Shown here: positions 1 through 9,042 of the stretch, piece by piece
How the letters are laid out: each line of letters opens with the position of its first letter
Position numbering within the stretch: position 1 is the first letter of the stretch
Assembly (NCBI GenBank): GCA_011053055.1
Contig: DRHT01000057.1
Location: 1-39,545, forward strand
Length of the DNA stretch: 39,545 nt
Direction: 5' to 3'
From: Halopseudomonas sabulinigri
Lineage (GTDB): Bacteria > Pseudomonadota > Gammaproteobacteria > Pseudomonadales > Pseudomonadaceae
Notes under the pieces: generated by a model
Databases searched by the model: none
What the model was told of the DNA's origin: nothing
The model's input: the letters and a program-made list of their open reading frames with translations, nothing else
Made by a program: the position numbers and the translations under genes

Positions 1-80
1 CGACAGTTGGTACCAGGCTGGCGAGATAGCGCGATGGCTTCGCGCTTGAATTCAGGGCTGTATTTTCTGCGTTTGGACAT
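1..80 (-). CDS. IS3-family transposase OrfA, N-terminal fragment
   Basis: Reading leftward from an ATG at 80, the frame stays open to the window edge and gives about 26 residues starting MSKRRKYSPEFKREAIALSR. This is the typical start of the small helix-turn-helix OrfA of IS3-family elements, which recognises the element ends. OrfA normally runs about 90-100 residues and is followed by OrfB (DDE integrase), joined by frameshifting; both would lie outside the window. A GGAGTG Shine-Dalgarno lies just upstream of the ATG on this strand. Whether the element is intact cannot be judged. Confidence 0.85.
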   Translation of the reverse strand, partial: MSKRRKYSPEFKREAIALSRQPGTNC

Positions 81-135
81 GAACACTCCTTTGGCACATT
101 GTGCCTCTTTTCAAGAGTGTCCGCAGTAACGGGGT
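81..135 (-). mobile_element. Putative end of the IS3-family element
   Basis: This is the short leader between the orfA start and the probable terminal inverted repeat. It holds a perfect 13-base inverted repeat (GGCACATTGTGCC, 93-105). Further out, TACTGCGGACAC on the minus strand (117-128) resembles IS3-type ends from memory. The exact boundary is uncertain because the other end and the target duplication are not in the window. Confidence 0.45.
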
Positions 136-358
136 AGAACCCGTGTGACATCAGCCATCGCTAGATATGGCCATACTTCAGTATGCTCCGCCATTGCCAA
201 AGCGTCATCTGGCTCAATGCGTGTTAGATCTAGGGGAGTAGCCTTTAGTTAATAACAGCTGAGTGAGCCACAACACATAGATACTGTATGCGTTCTGTGC
301 GACAGCGTACATAAGGTACTGGATTGGCGTACCTCTGCTGCATGTGCCTAGGGTGAAT
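136..358. other. Non-coding spacer between IS end and ABC exporter
   Basis: About 220 bases with no supported gene. It contains a small hairpin (CATAC-TTCA-GTATG, 172-185). A short minus-strand frame (about 235 down to 100) reads like protein but has no usable start codon. No terminator with a T-tract is visible for the ABC gene, which ends at 359. Confidence 0.5.
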
Positions 359-2212
359 TTAGTTTTGCTCAGCGGGCTCATCTAACTCCTCCCCCAAAAA
401 ACCTCCAGACTGACGTGCCCACAGCTTGGCATAGAGCCCGCCGCGCGCGACTAATTCTGCGTGGCTACCGTCTTCGATGATGTGGCCCTGATCCATCACG
501 ATCAGCCGATCCATTTCGGCAATGGTCGACAGCCGGTGGGCAATGGCGATGACGGTTTTGCCTTGCATCAGTTTATTCAGGGTCTCCTGAATCGCGGCTT
601 CAACTTCGGAGTCCAGCGCTGAGGTGGCTTCGTCGAGAATCAGGATGGGGGCGTCTTTAAGCATCACGCGGGCGATGGCGATACGCTGGCGTTGACCACC
701 GGATAATTTGACCCCGCGCTCACCCACGTGGGCATCAAAGCCGCGGCGGCCTTTAGCGTCTTCAAGTTCGGCGATGAACTGATCGGCTTCCGCATTGCGT
801 GCCGCATCCAGCATAAGCTGCTCATCCGCATCCGGACGCCCATAAAGAATGTTATCGCGGACCGAGCGGTGCAGTAGCGAGGTGTCCTGCGTGACCATGC
901 CGATCTGAGCGCGCAAGCTGTCTTGCTCAACCTCGGCAATGTTCTGCCCGTCGATCACCACCTTGCCGGACTCCACGTCGTAGAAACGCAGCAGCAGATT
1001 CACCAGTGTTGACTTACCTGCGCCAGAGCGGCCAACCAAGCCGATTTTTTCACCGGGCTTGATGTGCAGATTCAGGTCACCCATCACGCCATGGCCTTTG
1101 CCGTAGTGAAAGTGCACCTGATCAAAACGAATCTCGCCCTGGGTTACCTGTAGCGGTTTAGCTTCTGGTTTGTCATCCACTAGTTGCGGACGTGAAATCG
1201 AGTTTATGCCGTCCTGTACGGTGCCGATATTCTCAAACAGGGCAGACAGCTCCCACATGATCCACTGCGACATGCCTGAGAGCCGCAGCACAATACCAAC
1301 CGCCACAGCCACTGCGCCGACGCTGATTGAACCCTGTGTCCAAAGCCAGATAGCGGTTCCGGCAACACCCAGCAAAAGCAGTGCGTTGAGCAGATATAGC
1401 AAGCTGTAGAGGGTGGTAACCAGACGCATCTGTTGATGCACGGTGACCATGAAGCCGTCCATGCCTTCACGGGCGTAACTCGATTCGCGCTTTGCATGGG
1501 AAAACAGCTTGACGGTTTGAATATTGGTATAGCTGTCGACAATGCGCCCGGTCATTACCGAACGGGCGTCCGCCTGCACCTCCGCGACTTTCCCCAGTAC
1601 GGGTACGTAATGGCGCATGAGCAGTACATAACCTAACAACCAGGCGAACATCGGCAGCGTTAGGCGCCAGTCGGCCATGCCCACCAACAACAAGGTGCCG
1701 ATAAAGTAGACGCAGATATAGTTGAGTACGTCGATCAGCTTGATGACGCATTCACGTACCGAGAGCGCGGTTTGCATCAGCTTGGTGGCGATGCGTCCGG
1801 CAAACTCGTCTTGATAGAAGGCCATCGACTGTTTGAGCAGATAGCGGTGTACCAGCCAGCGGATACGCATGGGGTAGTTGCCCATGAGTGTCTGATGGGT
1901 CAGCAGGCTGCTGCCAAATACCAGTAGCGGCAGTACGATTAGGGCCATCAGGCCCATGCCGATCAGTTTCCAGCCTTCGTTTTGCAAGAAGGTCTCGCGG
2001 CTCTGACCTGACAGCCAGTCAACAATGTTGCCTAGGAAAGCGAACAGCCAAACTTCGGTCAGCGCGATGCAGGCGGTCAGAATGGCGGCCAAAATGATAT
2101 AGGGCCAGGCACCACGGGTGAAATGCAGACAGAATGGCAACAGCTTGCGCGGTGGCTCGGTCAGTTCGGCAACAGGGAAGGGATCAAGGCGGTTTTCAAA
2201 CCAGCGAAACAT
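359..2212 (-). CDS. ABC exporter half-transporter (membrane + ATPase fused)
   Basis: The 617-residue protein has the classic type IV exporter layout: about six membrane segments in residues 35-330, then one nucleotide-binding domain. Visible motifs are Walker A GRSGAGKST (394-402), Q-loop near 442, signature LSGGQ (503-507), Walker B ILILDEA (523-529) and the switch histidine (559). Length and layout fit MsbA/MdlB-like half-transporters that act as dimers in the inner membrane and export lipids, drugs or peptides. The substrate cannot be read from the sequence. It stands alone with no partner ABC gene or membrane-fusion gene beside it. No strong Shine-Dalgarno precedes the ATG at 2212, but the N-terminus looks complete. 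Confidence 0.9.
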   Translation of the reverse strand: MFRWFENRLDPFPVAELTEPPRKLLPFCLHFTRGAWPYIILAAILTACIALTEVWLFAFLGNIVDWLSGQSRETFLQNEGWKLIGMGLMALIVLPLLVFGSSLLTHQTLMGNYPMRIRWLVHRYLLKQSMAFYQDEFAGRIATKLMQTALSVRECVIKLIDVLNYICVYFIGTLLLVGMADWRLTLPMFAWLLGYVLLMRHYVPVLGKVAEVQADARSVMTGRIVDSYTNIQTVKLFSHAKRESSYAREGMDGFMVTVHQQMRLVTTLYSLLYLLNALLLLGVAGTAIWLWTQGSISVGAVAVAVGIVLRLSGMSQWIMWELSALFENIGTVQDGINSISRPQLVDDKPEAKPLQVTQGEIRFDQVHFHYGKGHGVMGDLNLHIKPGEKIGLVGRSGAGKSTLVNLLLRFYDVESGKVVIDGQNIAEVEQDSLRAQIGMVTQDTSLLHRSVRDNILYGRPDADEQLMLDAARNAEADQFIAELEDAKGRRGFDAHVGERGVKLSGGQRQRIAIARVMLKDAPILILDEATSALDSEVEAAIQETLNKLMQGKTVIAIAHRLSTIAEMDRLIVMDQGHIIEDGSHAELVARGGLYAKLWARQSGGFLGEELDEPAEQN

Positions 2213-2303
2213 GCGAAGGGCCTGTGGCTAGATGGGCAGGCCGTGCATTATGAGGGGCTCGACTGTGGCCCTCAAGTGGAGATTGGTAACCGAAGGTGAG
2301 GGT

Positions 2304-2331
2304 CAGGCCACGGTATAAGGTCCGTGGCCTG
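2304..2331 (-). terminator. Hairpin after the SGNH hydrolase gene
   Basis: Perfect 10-bp stem CAGGCCACGG / CCGTGGCCTG around an 8-base loop, placed directly after the stop of the leftward hydrolase gene. There is no T-run after it, so it could be a Rho-assisted or weak intrinsic terminator. Confidence 0.5.
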
Positions 2332-2337
2332 CAGTAC

Positions 2338-3015
2338 TTACTGGTCTATCGCTTGCAGTAACAGGTCGGCGAGTACACGGGAGCCAGCAGCGGTTGGGTG
2401 AATCCCGTCGCTGGTGATGTATCGAGCTTCGTTGCCGGCGAACGCAGCGCGGACGTCAACGAACTTCACGTTCATGCCCGGGTAGGCAGCAGCCTTGTAG
2501 TTCATGCTGTAATTGTTGATTTCGCGGAGCTCTTCGGCACCACCGGTGGCGTTGTAATAGCCGAGGAAAATAATCTCTTCGATGCCGTCATCGCGCATGT
2601 CTTCTACCAGTGCGGCGATCTTGTCTTCCAGCTCGTTGAGCAGCGGCATGCAGCGGCTCAAAGACGGACGGCAGCTGTTCAACTGAATGTCGTTACCGCC
2701 GCCGTTGAAGATTACTGTTTTGATGCCGGTCTTGCTGGCGCGAGCGTATTGGCGCTCGACCGAGTAGGTGCGTGAGCAGAGGATGTTGCCGCCACTCAGC
2801 TGACAGCCGGAGCGCGCAGAAGTATTGATATTTTCGTCTAGGTCCGCTTCCAGGTACTCATGGATATCACCGGACAGGGCGAAGATCGAGTCACCGAGAA
2901 TCAGTTTGTCTGGGCTGCTGGAACCCGGGTTGGTGGCGCTGGCGGAACCGGCGAACAGGGTGGTTAAGGCGACGACGGCGATACCGCCTTTGAATAATTT
3001 TTTGAGCGCAAACAT
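2338..3015 (-). CDS. Secreted SGNH/GDSL-type hydrolase
   Basis: A 225-residue protein with a Sec signal peptide (positive start, hydrophobic core, cleavage likely after the ASA near residue 27). It carries the SGNH blocks: GDSIF at 41-45 (nucleophile Ser43), GGND at 106-109 (oxyanion Asn108) and DGIHPT at 203-208 (catalytic Asp203 and His206). The family hydrolyses ester bonds in lipids, acylated sugars or peptides; the target here is unknown and the enzyme should act in the periplasm or outside the cell. Three cysteines cluster near residues 71-80 and two more lie near 115-122, compatible with disulfides. The ATG at 3015 has AAGGAAA seven bases upstream. It is a single-gene unit. Confidence 0.85.
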   Translation of the reverse strand: MFALKKLFKGGIAVVALTTLFAGSASATNPGSSSPDKLILGDSIFALSGDIHEYLEADLDENINTSARSGCQLSGGNILCSRTYSVERQYARASKTGIKTVIFNGGGNDIQLNSCRPSLSRCMPLLNELEDKIAALVEDMRDDGIEEIIFLGYYNATGGAEELREINNYSMNYKAAAYPGMNVKFVDVRAAFAGNEARYITSDGIHPTAAGSRVLADLLLQAIDQ

Positions 3016-3108
3016 GGCGTTTTCCTTGAATTTGTTTTTGTGTGCCGGATGCCTCTGAGCGCTGCTGTGTAAATCAGGCTTGAGACATTAATTCTAATTG
3101 GCTCATAG

Positions 3109-3136
3109 ATAATAGTTTTGTATTAATTTGTTACAA
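3109..3136 (-). promoter_or_regulatory. Candidate sigma70 promoter for the SGNH hydrolase
   Basis: On the minus strand, TTGTAA and TATTAT are separated by 16 bases in an A/T-rich stretch about 95-120 bases upstream of the gene start. This is a visual match only. Confidence 0.4.
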
Positions 3137-3177
3137 GCACCCAAATAGGCGAGCCGGGTGGGTTTGGGTCAGGAATG

Positions 3178-3191
3178 TGAGACGCGTCTCA
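3178..3191. promoter_or_regulatory. 14-base perfect palindrome, possible operator
   Basis: TGAGACGCGTCTCA reads the same on both strands. It lies in the spacer between the MFS stop (3278) and the hydrolase start (3015), about 165 bases upstream of the latter. Perfect dyads of this size are typical of dimeric repressor sites, but no regulator can be assigned. Confidence 0.35.
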
Positions 3192-3277
3192 GGCGTCTAT
3201 CAGCAAAAGCATGGGAGGAGAGCATCTGCCGAGAGCGGGCGGGTTTTGCCGGTTCAATTGAGGGAGGAGGGTAAAGG

Positions 3278-4543
3278 TCAGGCCGCCGTTTTGGGTTTTG
3301 ACCATAACCAAACCAGCAGCATGCCCGCTGCTGCTATGCCAGAGGTCAGCATGACAATCGCATGCCAGTTGCCGTGCTGCCAGACCCAACCGCCGGCGGT
3401 GCCTGTGACGCTGGAGCCCAAGTAGTAGAACAATAGATAAAGTGAAGCTGCGTGACCTTTGGCGGTGCTGGCGGCTGGCCCTACCGCACCGCTGGCGACC
3501 GAGTGGCCAATGAAGAAGCCGATGGTGACCAGTACTATGCCCAGCACCACCAGATACAAAGACATGAACAATGTCAGCAGTACGCCTGCCAGTATTAATA
3601 CGAAACCCGCTATCAACAGCGGTTGGCGACCAAGGCGGTCAGCCAATCCCCCGGCGACCGATGAAGCGATGATCCCAAAGCCGTAGGCCAGAAAAATCAG
3701 ACTGACCTGGGTTTGTCCTAGCTCATAGGGCGAGCCGGATAAGCGGAAAGTTGCGTAGTTGAAAATGACGACGAATATGCTCATGAGCACGAAAGCCAGC
3801 GCATACAGCTTTAGCAGCTGTGGATTGCGAAGGTGTTTCGCCCACGCTGCCAAATGAAACGTTATGTTGAAGCCTGGCGCGGGAACAAAGTTGCGCGAGC
3901 GCGGGAGTAGCCAGAAAAATCCCATGGCGGCTAACAAGCACAGAGCGCCGAGTACCGCGAGTGCTACCTGCCAAGAGGCTACCTCGGTCAGCAGTCCCAT
4001 GCCAACCCGGCCCATCATGCCGCCAAAGGCGGTACCACCGACATACAGCCCCATGGCGCGACCCAGGTGCGCAGGTTCTATTTCTTCGGCTAACCAGGCC
4101 ATGGCTACTGCAGGTACACCACCCAGTACGATTCCTTCCAGGGCACGGGCTAATAGCAGCGCATGCCAGCTGGGTACTACGGCGGCAATAATGTTCAGCA
4201 TGGCTGCCAACGCCATGGAGCCAAACATCAAGCCGCGTCGGCCCAATGCCTGCGAGAAGGCGCTGGCCAGCAAAATCGAGAACGCCAATAGTGCGGTAGT
4301 CAGAGACAGTGCCAATGAGCTTTCTGCCGGGCTCACTGCAAAACTGGTAGCGAATTCGGGTAGCAGCGGCTGCACGCAATAAATCAACGAAAAACTGGCG
4401 AAACCGGCCAGAAACAGGGCGACACACGCACGGTGATATTCACGCGTGCCTTGTTTTATCCAGGTATTGCCGTACTCAGCATTGCCGGTCACCTCGTCGT
4501 CAGCCGGGAGTGTTGAGAGGTGAGTCGGAGGCCGCTCGCTCAT
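3278..4543 (-). CDS. MFS efflux transporter, YnfM-like
   Basis: A 421-residue, 12-segment major facilitator protein. The region around residues 90-180, with the loop GRRG after helix 2 and the LARALEGIVLGGVPAVAM stretch, resembles the YnfM/arabinose-efflux type. These are proton-driven exporters in the inner membrane, often of sugars, amino acids or drugs; the substrate is not evident. The hydrophilic N-terminal arm of about 35 residues is longer than usual. The ATG at 4543 is kept because the reading frame and arm are intact. The gene diverges from a MocR-type regulator (4754), a layout in which the regulator often controls its neighbour. Confidence 0.85.
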   Translation of the reverse strand: MSERPPTHLSTLPADDEVTGNAEYGNTWIKQGTREYHRACVALFLAGFASFSLIYCVQPLLPEFATSFAVSPAESSLALSLTTALLAFSILLASAFSQALGRRGLMFGSMALAAMLNIIAAVVPSWHALLLARALEGIVLGGVPAVAMAWLAEEIEPAHLGRAMGLYVGGTAFGGMMGRVGMGLLTEVASWQVALAVLGALCLLAAMGFFWLLPRSRNFVPAPGFNITFHLAAWAKHLRNPQLLKLYALAFVLMSIFVVIFNYATFRLSGSPYELGQTQVSLIFLAYGFGIIASSVAGGLADRLGRQPLLIAGFVLILAGVLLTLFMSLYLVVLGIVLVTIGFFIGHSVASGAVGPAASTAKGHAASLYLLFYYLGSSVTGTAGGWVWQHGNWHAIVMLTSGIAAAGMLLVWLWSKPKTAA

Positions 4544-4632
4544 GGTTTACAAGGTTCACTATCAGTGGTTTTTTTGGAAGGTCTAGGTGGATGTTACTGC
4601 ACTGTGGCCTGCGGCGTATCTTCCGCCAAGCC

Positions 4633-4655
4633 GGTGCACTTATCGCAGGTGCACT
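4633..4655. promoter_or_regulatory. Direct repeats in the MFS-MocR divergent region
   Basis: GGTGCACT occurs twice (4633-4640 and 4648-4655), exactly 15 bases apart. A related TGCACTG lies upstream near 4598-4604. MocR-type regulators such as GabR and PdxR are known to bind direct repeats, so this is a plausible operator for the divergent pair. The link is inferred from position. Confidence 0.45.
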
Positions 4656-4753
4656 GAATTGGCGCATTTGCCGGTGAGTGACTACACTCCAGGCTATTAA
4701 AAACATAACAATAAGACTGTTCCTACGCTTAAGGGGCGTCGAGGCAGGATGTG

Positions 4754-6172
4754 ATGGCGCAGCATGCCTTTCTATACGAGAACATCAGCGAGCAGTTGGC
4801 GGCGCATATACGGCGTGGCAACTATCGCGAAGGTGAACGCCTGCCCTCGGTGCGCGCGCTGAGCAAGCTGTTTGGCGTTAGTGTAAATACGGTGATTCAG
4901 TCGCTGCGCAAGCTGGAAATGGACGCTTATATTGAGCTCCGTGATCGCTCCGGTGCTTTTGTTCGTAGCACTCTGCCCCCAGACCGCACCAGCCCAGCTG
5001 TAGCGCATTTTCCCATGCTGCCGGTGGACGTGTCTTTGAGCGAAGATATTCTCCGCTATATGGAGCCGCATACCAGCGAAACCACCCTGCATTTAGGCAT
5101 TGCACTGCCTGCGGCTGAGTTAATGCCCGTACAAAAAATCATGCGACTTTACCGCGAATTGACGCGTCGCCACCCGCAGGCAGTATGGGATTATTCGCAC
5201 CCTAACGGCGTGGCAAGCTTCGCTCGACAGCTATCGCATCGTAGCCTTAACCACGACACGCCTCTGGCCGAAAATGACATCCTGGTAACCAATGGCTGTA
5301 TGGAGGCCATTGAGCTGGCGCTGCGTACCGTCACCCGGCGCGGTGATGTGGTCGCGGTTGAAACCCCTACTTATTACGGCTCATTGCTGGCGCTTGAGGT
5401 GCTGCAGAGGCGTGCACTTGAGATACCCACACATCATCGTGACGGCCTCTGTCTGTATTCGTTGGAGCAGGCTTTTAAACGGGGTCAGGTCAAGGCGTGT
5501 TTGGTGTCCTGCAATGCGCAAAATCCGCTGGGGTTCAGCATGTCGGTCGAGCGCAAACGTAAGCTGGTTGAACTGGCCAGCCATTACGCAGTGCCGTTGA
5601 TCGAAAACGATATATGGGGCGATACCGTGTATAGCGGAGACAGTCTGCCAGCCAAGGCTTTCGATAGTGCCGGCATGGTTATTTACTGTAGCTCCTTCTC
5701 AAAGTCGTTGATGCCGGGCCTGCGGCTTGGTTGGGTCGCTGCGGGCCGTTTCCATAGCCGGCTGCGTGAGCTTAAACAGATCAGCAGTATTACTACCGCT
5801 GCCGCGCCGCAGTTGGTGATGGGGCGGTTAATGGAAAGCGGTGCCTATGCGCAGCACTTGCAACAGCTGCGTGCCCGACTACAGGCGCAGGTTCAGGCGA
5901 TGATGGAAATTGTGCGGCAAAGCTTTCCGCTCGGAACGCTGGTGCATGAACCGCAAGGCGGTTGTGTGCTCTGGGTACGCCTGCCGGACAAGCGTGATGC
6001 GCGAAAGTTGTTCGAGCATGCGCTTGAATGCGGTATTCACGTTTTCCCCGGCAGTGTCTTCTCAGCCGGTGCCAATCATTATGACTTCCTCAGACTGAAT
6101 GCGGGCAGCCCGGTTACGTCAGAAATTGAGACCAAACTGCGCCGTCTGGGTGAGCTGGCGAGTCAGCTGTAG
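4754..6172 (+). CDS. MocR-type regulator (GntR HTH + aminotransferase fold)
   Basis: A 472-residue fusion. Residues 1-75 form a GntR winged helix with the characteristic LPSVRALSKLFGVSVNTV. Residues of about 110-470 form a fold-type I aminotransferase domain, with the PLP lysine in SSFSKSL (about residue 317) and the phosphate-binding arginine in GLRLGW. In this family the enzyme domain usually senses an amino-compound or PLP and switches DNA binding rather than catalysing transamination. The frame also opens at a GTG at 4751; the ATG at 4754 is preferred because GAGG lies nine bases upstream of it. It probably controls the divergent MFS exporter and itself. Confidence 0.88.
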   Translation: MAQHAFLYENISEQLAAHIRRGNYREGERLPSVRALSKLFGVSVNTVIQSLRKLEMDAYIELRDRSGAFVRSTLPPDRTSPAVAHFPMLPVDVSLSEDILRYMEPHTSETTLHLGIALPAAELMPVQKIMRLYRELTRRHPQAVWDYSHPNGVASFARQLSHRSLNHDTPLAENDILVTNGCMEAIELALRTVTRRGDVVAVETPTYYGSLLALEVLQRRALEIPTHHRDGLCLYSLEQAFKRGQVKACLVSCNAQNPLGFSMSVERKRKLVELASHYAVPLIENDIWGDTVYSGDSLPAKAFDSAGMVIYCSSFSKSLMPGLRLGWVAAGRFHSRLRELKQISSITTAAAPQLVMGRLMESGAYAQHLQQLRARLQAQVQAMMEIVRQSFPLGTLVHEPQGGCVLWVRLPDKRDARKLFEHALECGIHVFPGSVFSAGANHYDFLRLNAGSPVTSEIETKLRRLGELASQL

Positions 6173-6312
6173 AGCGTTTGATCATCTGTGTCAGCGTAAT
6201 CCACGGATCTGTGTCTGTTTTGCTTCACGGCGCCTACCTAGGATGGCAAGGCGTAGTAACCAGAATTGGTAAGCACAACAACAAGAAGCCCATTGGATAA
6301 GAGGGATCTGTC

Positions 6313-8679
6313 ATGGATATTTCAAGAAAGTTTGCACCTGTTTTTTCTGTCACCTTATTGAGTCTGGCGCTGGGCGGCTGCCTTAGCGACAGCGATAGCT
6401 CCGACTCGGACAGCACCGCTCGGCCTGACCTTCAGCTCGGTGTGTTGTCCAGTGCTGCAGATCAAGTGACCGGCAGCGAAGTGCTGCTGACAGTCGAAGG
6501 TAATGTTCAACTCGCAGAAGATGAGATGGACAATCTCGAGCTCTGGCTGAACGACAAGGAGGTAGAGCCCGTTCGCATGCTGCAGCGCAATGGCAGGCTG
6601 GAAATACTGCTCGATGGTCTGCAGCTTGGCGAGAACCAGCTGGAGCTGCATCACAGCCAGCATGGCCAGCTCTACAGCATGACCCTCACCAGTTATCCAG
6701 AAACCGGCCCGGTGTTCTCCGGTCCTCAGCAGTATCCCTTTGTCTGCACCGTGGATACCCAGTTGGGTATTCAGCCGCTGGTGGATAGCCAGGAGGAAGG
6801 CTACCCGGTTTATGAAGGCGAAAGCGTGGCGGGTTACAGCCGAGATTGTACTATTGAGCCGCGCATTGACTTCCTTTATCGCACCACGGGTGGCGCCTAT
6901 GCTGCGCTGCCCAGTGATGGTTCCCGGCCTGCCGATATGGCGACCACTACGCTGACTGACGGCCGTGACGTCGATTTTGTAGTGCGCCGCGAAGTTGGCA
7001 CCCTGAACCGTTTCATCTACAGTTTCGCGACTCTGGCTACCCGCGGTGACGCGGCAGATGCGGCCAGTACCGCCAACTGGAACGGCCGCCTGCTTTTCCA
7101 CTTTGAGGGTGGCGTTGCCATTGGTCATACCCAAGGCAAACTTAGCGGTGATGCATTAACCCCAGAGGTATTAGGTAAGGGTTACGCGGTGATCTATTCC
7201 ACGGGTACGCGGGCCAATACTCACTACAATCTGCAGGTGGGCGGCGAGACGGCTTTGATGGTGAAGGAGCACTTCGTCAAGCGCTTTGGTGTGCCTGAGT
7301 ATACGGTGGCAATTGGTGGATCTGGCGGTGCGATTCAGCAGTATGTGTACTCGCAGAATCATCCCGGTCTGATCGATGCCGGCGTGCCGCAGTACTCCTA
7401 TCCGGACATGGTGACTCAGACCATTCACGTAGGTGACTGTGAGTTGCTGGAGCACTACATGGATGCCACCGATCGGACCAACGCACGCTGGCGCACTACG
7501 ACTAACAGGAGCTTGCTGGTTGGCTTAAACGCGACTGACGCCTACGCTGATCCTCTGTATGACACCAAGTTAGCGCTGGGTTATTCAAGCGCCCCAGGCA
7601 TGACCGAATGTATTCCAGCTTGGCGCGGCCTCACGCCTTTGACAATGAACCCACATTACGGGCAGGTGGATAATCAAGAAAAGATGTATCCCCCGGGTAT
7701 TATGGACAGCGTGCAATGGACGCATTTTGATGATTTACGCAATGTGTATGGCTTAGACGACGATGGCCAACCGCGCACTTTGTTTGACAACATCGGTGTG
7801 CAATATGGTCTTAGCTCAATGCGGCAGAGCAAGATCACACCGACTGAGTTTCTCAAGCTGAATCGCTTGATTGGCGGCTGGAAGCAGCCCAGTGAAATGG
7901 TGCAAGAAGGTGCGCCTTTCCTGCCACCCAATACGGCTGAGAACTTTGACCCATGGAGCAGCCGCAATATGAACCTAAGCCCGGACGGTATAGCACCCGC
8001 ACCGCGCACCGAGGGTGATCTGCTGGCGATGAACGCGGCTTACGAAAAGGGCATCGTGTTTGATGGTCAGTTGAATATCCCGGTAATTGACTGGCGGCAT
8101 TATCTGGAAGAGGTGCTGGATATGCACAATAGCCATCAGTCCTTCTCGGTGCGTCAGCGGGTGTTGAATAAGATGGGCAACGCGGATAACCAGGTCATTT
8201 GGTTTACCGATACACGGCCGACCAATACCAGCGATCCTGCGCGCCCTAGAGCGCAGAAAAACTTCGATCAGACCTGGCAAGCGCTAGAAGTGCTGGACGA
8301 GTGGTTAGCTAATATTCGGGAAAACCCGGACCAGAGTATTGGTGATAATCGGCCAGACGGCGCGGTCGATAGTTGCTTTAATACAGACGGCAGTTTGATC
8401 GCAGAAGGCGCTGAGGTATGGAATGGCATCATTGATGGTCAGACCTCTGGCGCCTGCACCGATGAGTTTCCGACCTACACCACCTCCCGGATGGTGGCCG
8501 GTGGCCCAATTGAAGGTAGTGTCTTTAAGTGTGCACTTAAACCGGTGAGCACTGCCCTGGGTGATGGAACCTACGGCACGTGGGTACCGTCCAGTGACGA
8601 GATCAATCAGCTGAATGCGATATTCCCGCAGGGTGTCTGTGATTACTCAGCGGCGGATCAAGGCCGGCCTGCCGGTTGA
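6313..8679 (+). CDS. Large secreted lipoprotein, alpha/beta-hydrolase-like (DUF6351 type)
   Basis: A 788-residue protein with a lipoprotein signal (lipobox LGGC, lipidated Cys near residue 23) followed by a Ser/Asp-rich linker typical of surface-anchored lipoproteins. Near residue 337 is GGSGG, a GxSxG nucleophile elbow, in a context suggestive of tannase/feruloyl-esterase-like alpha/beta hydrolases. The overall pattern, including the conserved C-terminal part with several cysteines, matches what I recall of DUF6351 proteins; that family name is from memory, not a search. An ester or polyester substrate is plausible but not shown. GAGGGA lies upstream of the ATG. The gene stands alone. Confidence 0.65.
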   Translation: MDISRKFAPVFSVTLLSLALGGCLSDSDSSDSDSTARPDLQLGVLSSAADQVTGSEVLLTVEGNVQLAEDEMDNLELWLNDKEVEPVRMLQRNGRLEILLDGLQLGENQLELHHSQHGQLYSMTLTSYPETGPVFSGPQQYPFVCTVDTQLGIQPLVDSQEEGYPVYEGESVAGYSRDCTIEPRIDFLYRTTGGAYAALPSDGSRPADMATTTLTDGRDVDFVVRREVGTLNRFIYSFATLATRGDAADAASTANWNGRLLFHFEGGVAIGHTQGKLSGDALTPEVLGKGYAVIYSTGTRANTHYNLQVGGETALMVKEHFVKRFGVPEYTVAIGGSGGAIQQYVYSQNHPGLIDAGVPQYSYPDMVTQTIHVGDCELLEHYMDATDRTNARWRTTTNRSLLVGLNATDAYADPLYDTKLALGYSSAPGMTECIPAWRGLTPLTMNPHYGQVDNQEKMYPPGIMDSVQWTHFDDLRNVYGLDDDGQPRTLFDNIGVQYGLSSMRQSKITPTEFLKLNRLIGGWKQPSEMVQEGAPFLPPNTAENFDPWSSRNMNLSPDGIAPAPRTEGDLLAMNAAYEKGIVFDGQLNIPVIDWRHYLEEVLDMHNSHQSFSVRQRVLNKMGNADNQVIWFTDTRPTNTSDPARPRAQKNFDQTWQALEVLDEWLANIRENPDQSIGDNRPDGAVDSCFNTDGSLIAEGAEVWNGIIDGQTSGACTDEFPTYTTSRMVAGGPIEGSVFKCALKPVSTALGDGTYGTWVPSSDEINQLNAIFPQGVCDYSAADQGRPAG

Positions 8680-9042
8680 GCTCGGCCGCTGGGCGGAAGG
8701 CATTAATTAGACGCTTTCTTAACGACGGGTCTTAATGCATTGGGTGTCATGGAAGGCCTGGTTCTATCCAGGCCAGCGGAGGTGGGGTTAGCCTCGCTGG
8801 CCGAGATGGAACTCGACCTTCCATCACCATCCGCGTACTTCTGCATATGCTGCACTCGTCGTGGGTACCAATAACGTTAAAAAGCTCAGTCGCATAACTC
8901 GCAGTTCACACGCTTTTGTATCTCTTTCTGGTTAATCCGCTGTACTGCCTAGTGCGCGCAATTTCGTTCAATACACACTTTGGTCTTTCGCCCAACATGC
9001 GCTGGTTTGGGGCAGCTTGCCTCGCCAAGCGGATGTCTGTTC
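8680..9042. other. 363-base spacer without a convincing gene
   Basis: No gene is supported here. It holds an imperfect inverted repeat GCATTAATTAGAC / GTCTTAATGC (about 8700-8740), a perfect hairpin at 8755-8774, and presumably the promoter for the LysE gene. Frames running through it are extensions or shadows of the LysE gene. Confidence 0.5.
8755..8774 (+). terminator. Hairpin downstream of the DUF6351-type gene
   Basis: Perfect 7-bp stem GGCCTGG / CCAGGCC with loop TTCTAT, 75 bases after the stop codon. No T-tract follows, so its role as a terminator is tentative. Confidence 0.4.

Noticed and set aside
100-240. Minus-strand frame reading like an acetyltransferase N-terminus (LTRIEPDDALAMAE)
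   Set aside because: There is an in-frame stop just upstream and no start codon, and it runs into the IS end; possibly a relic, but too short to support.
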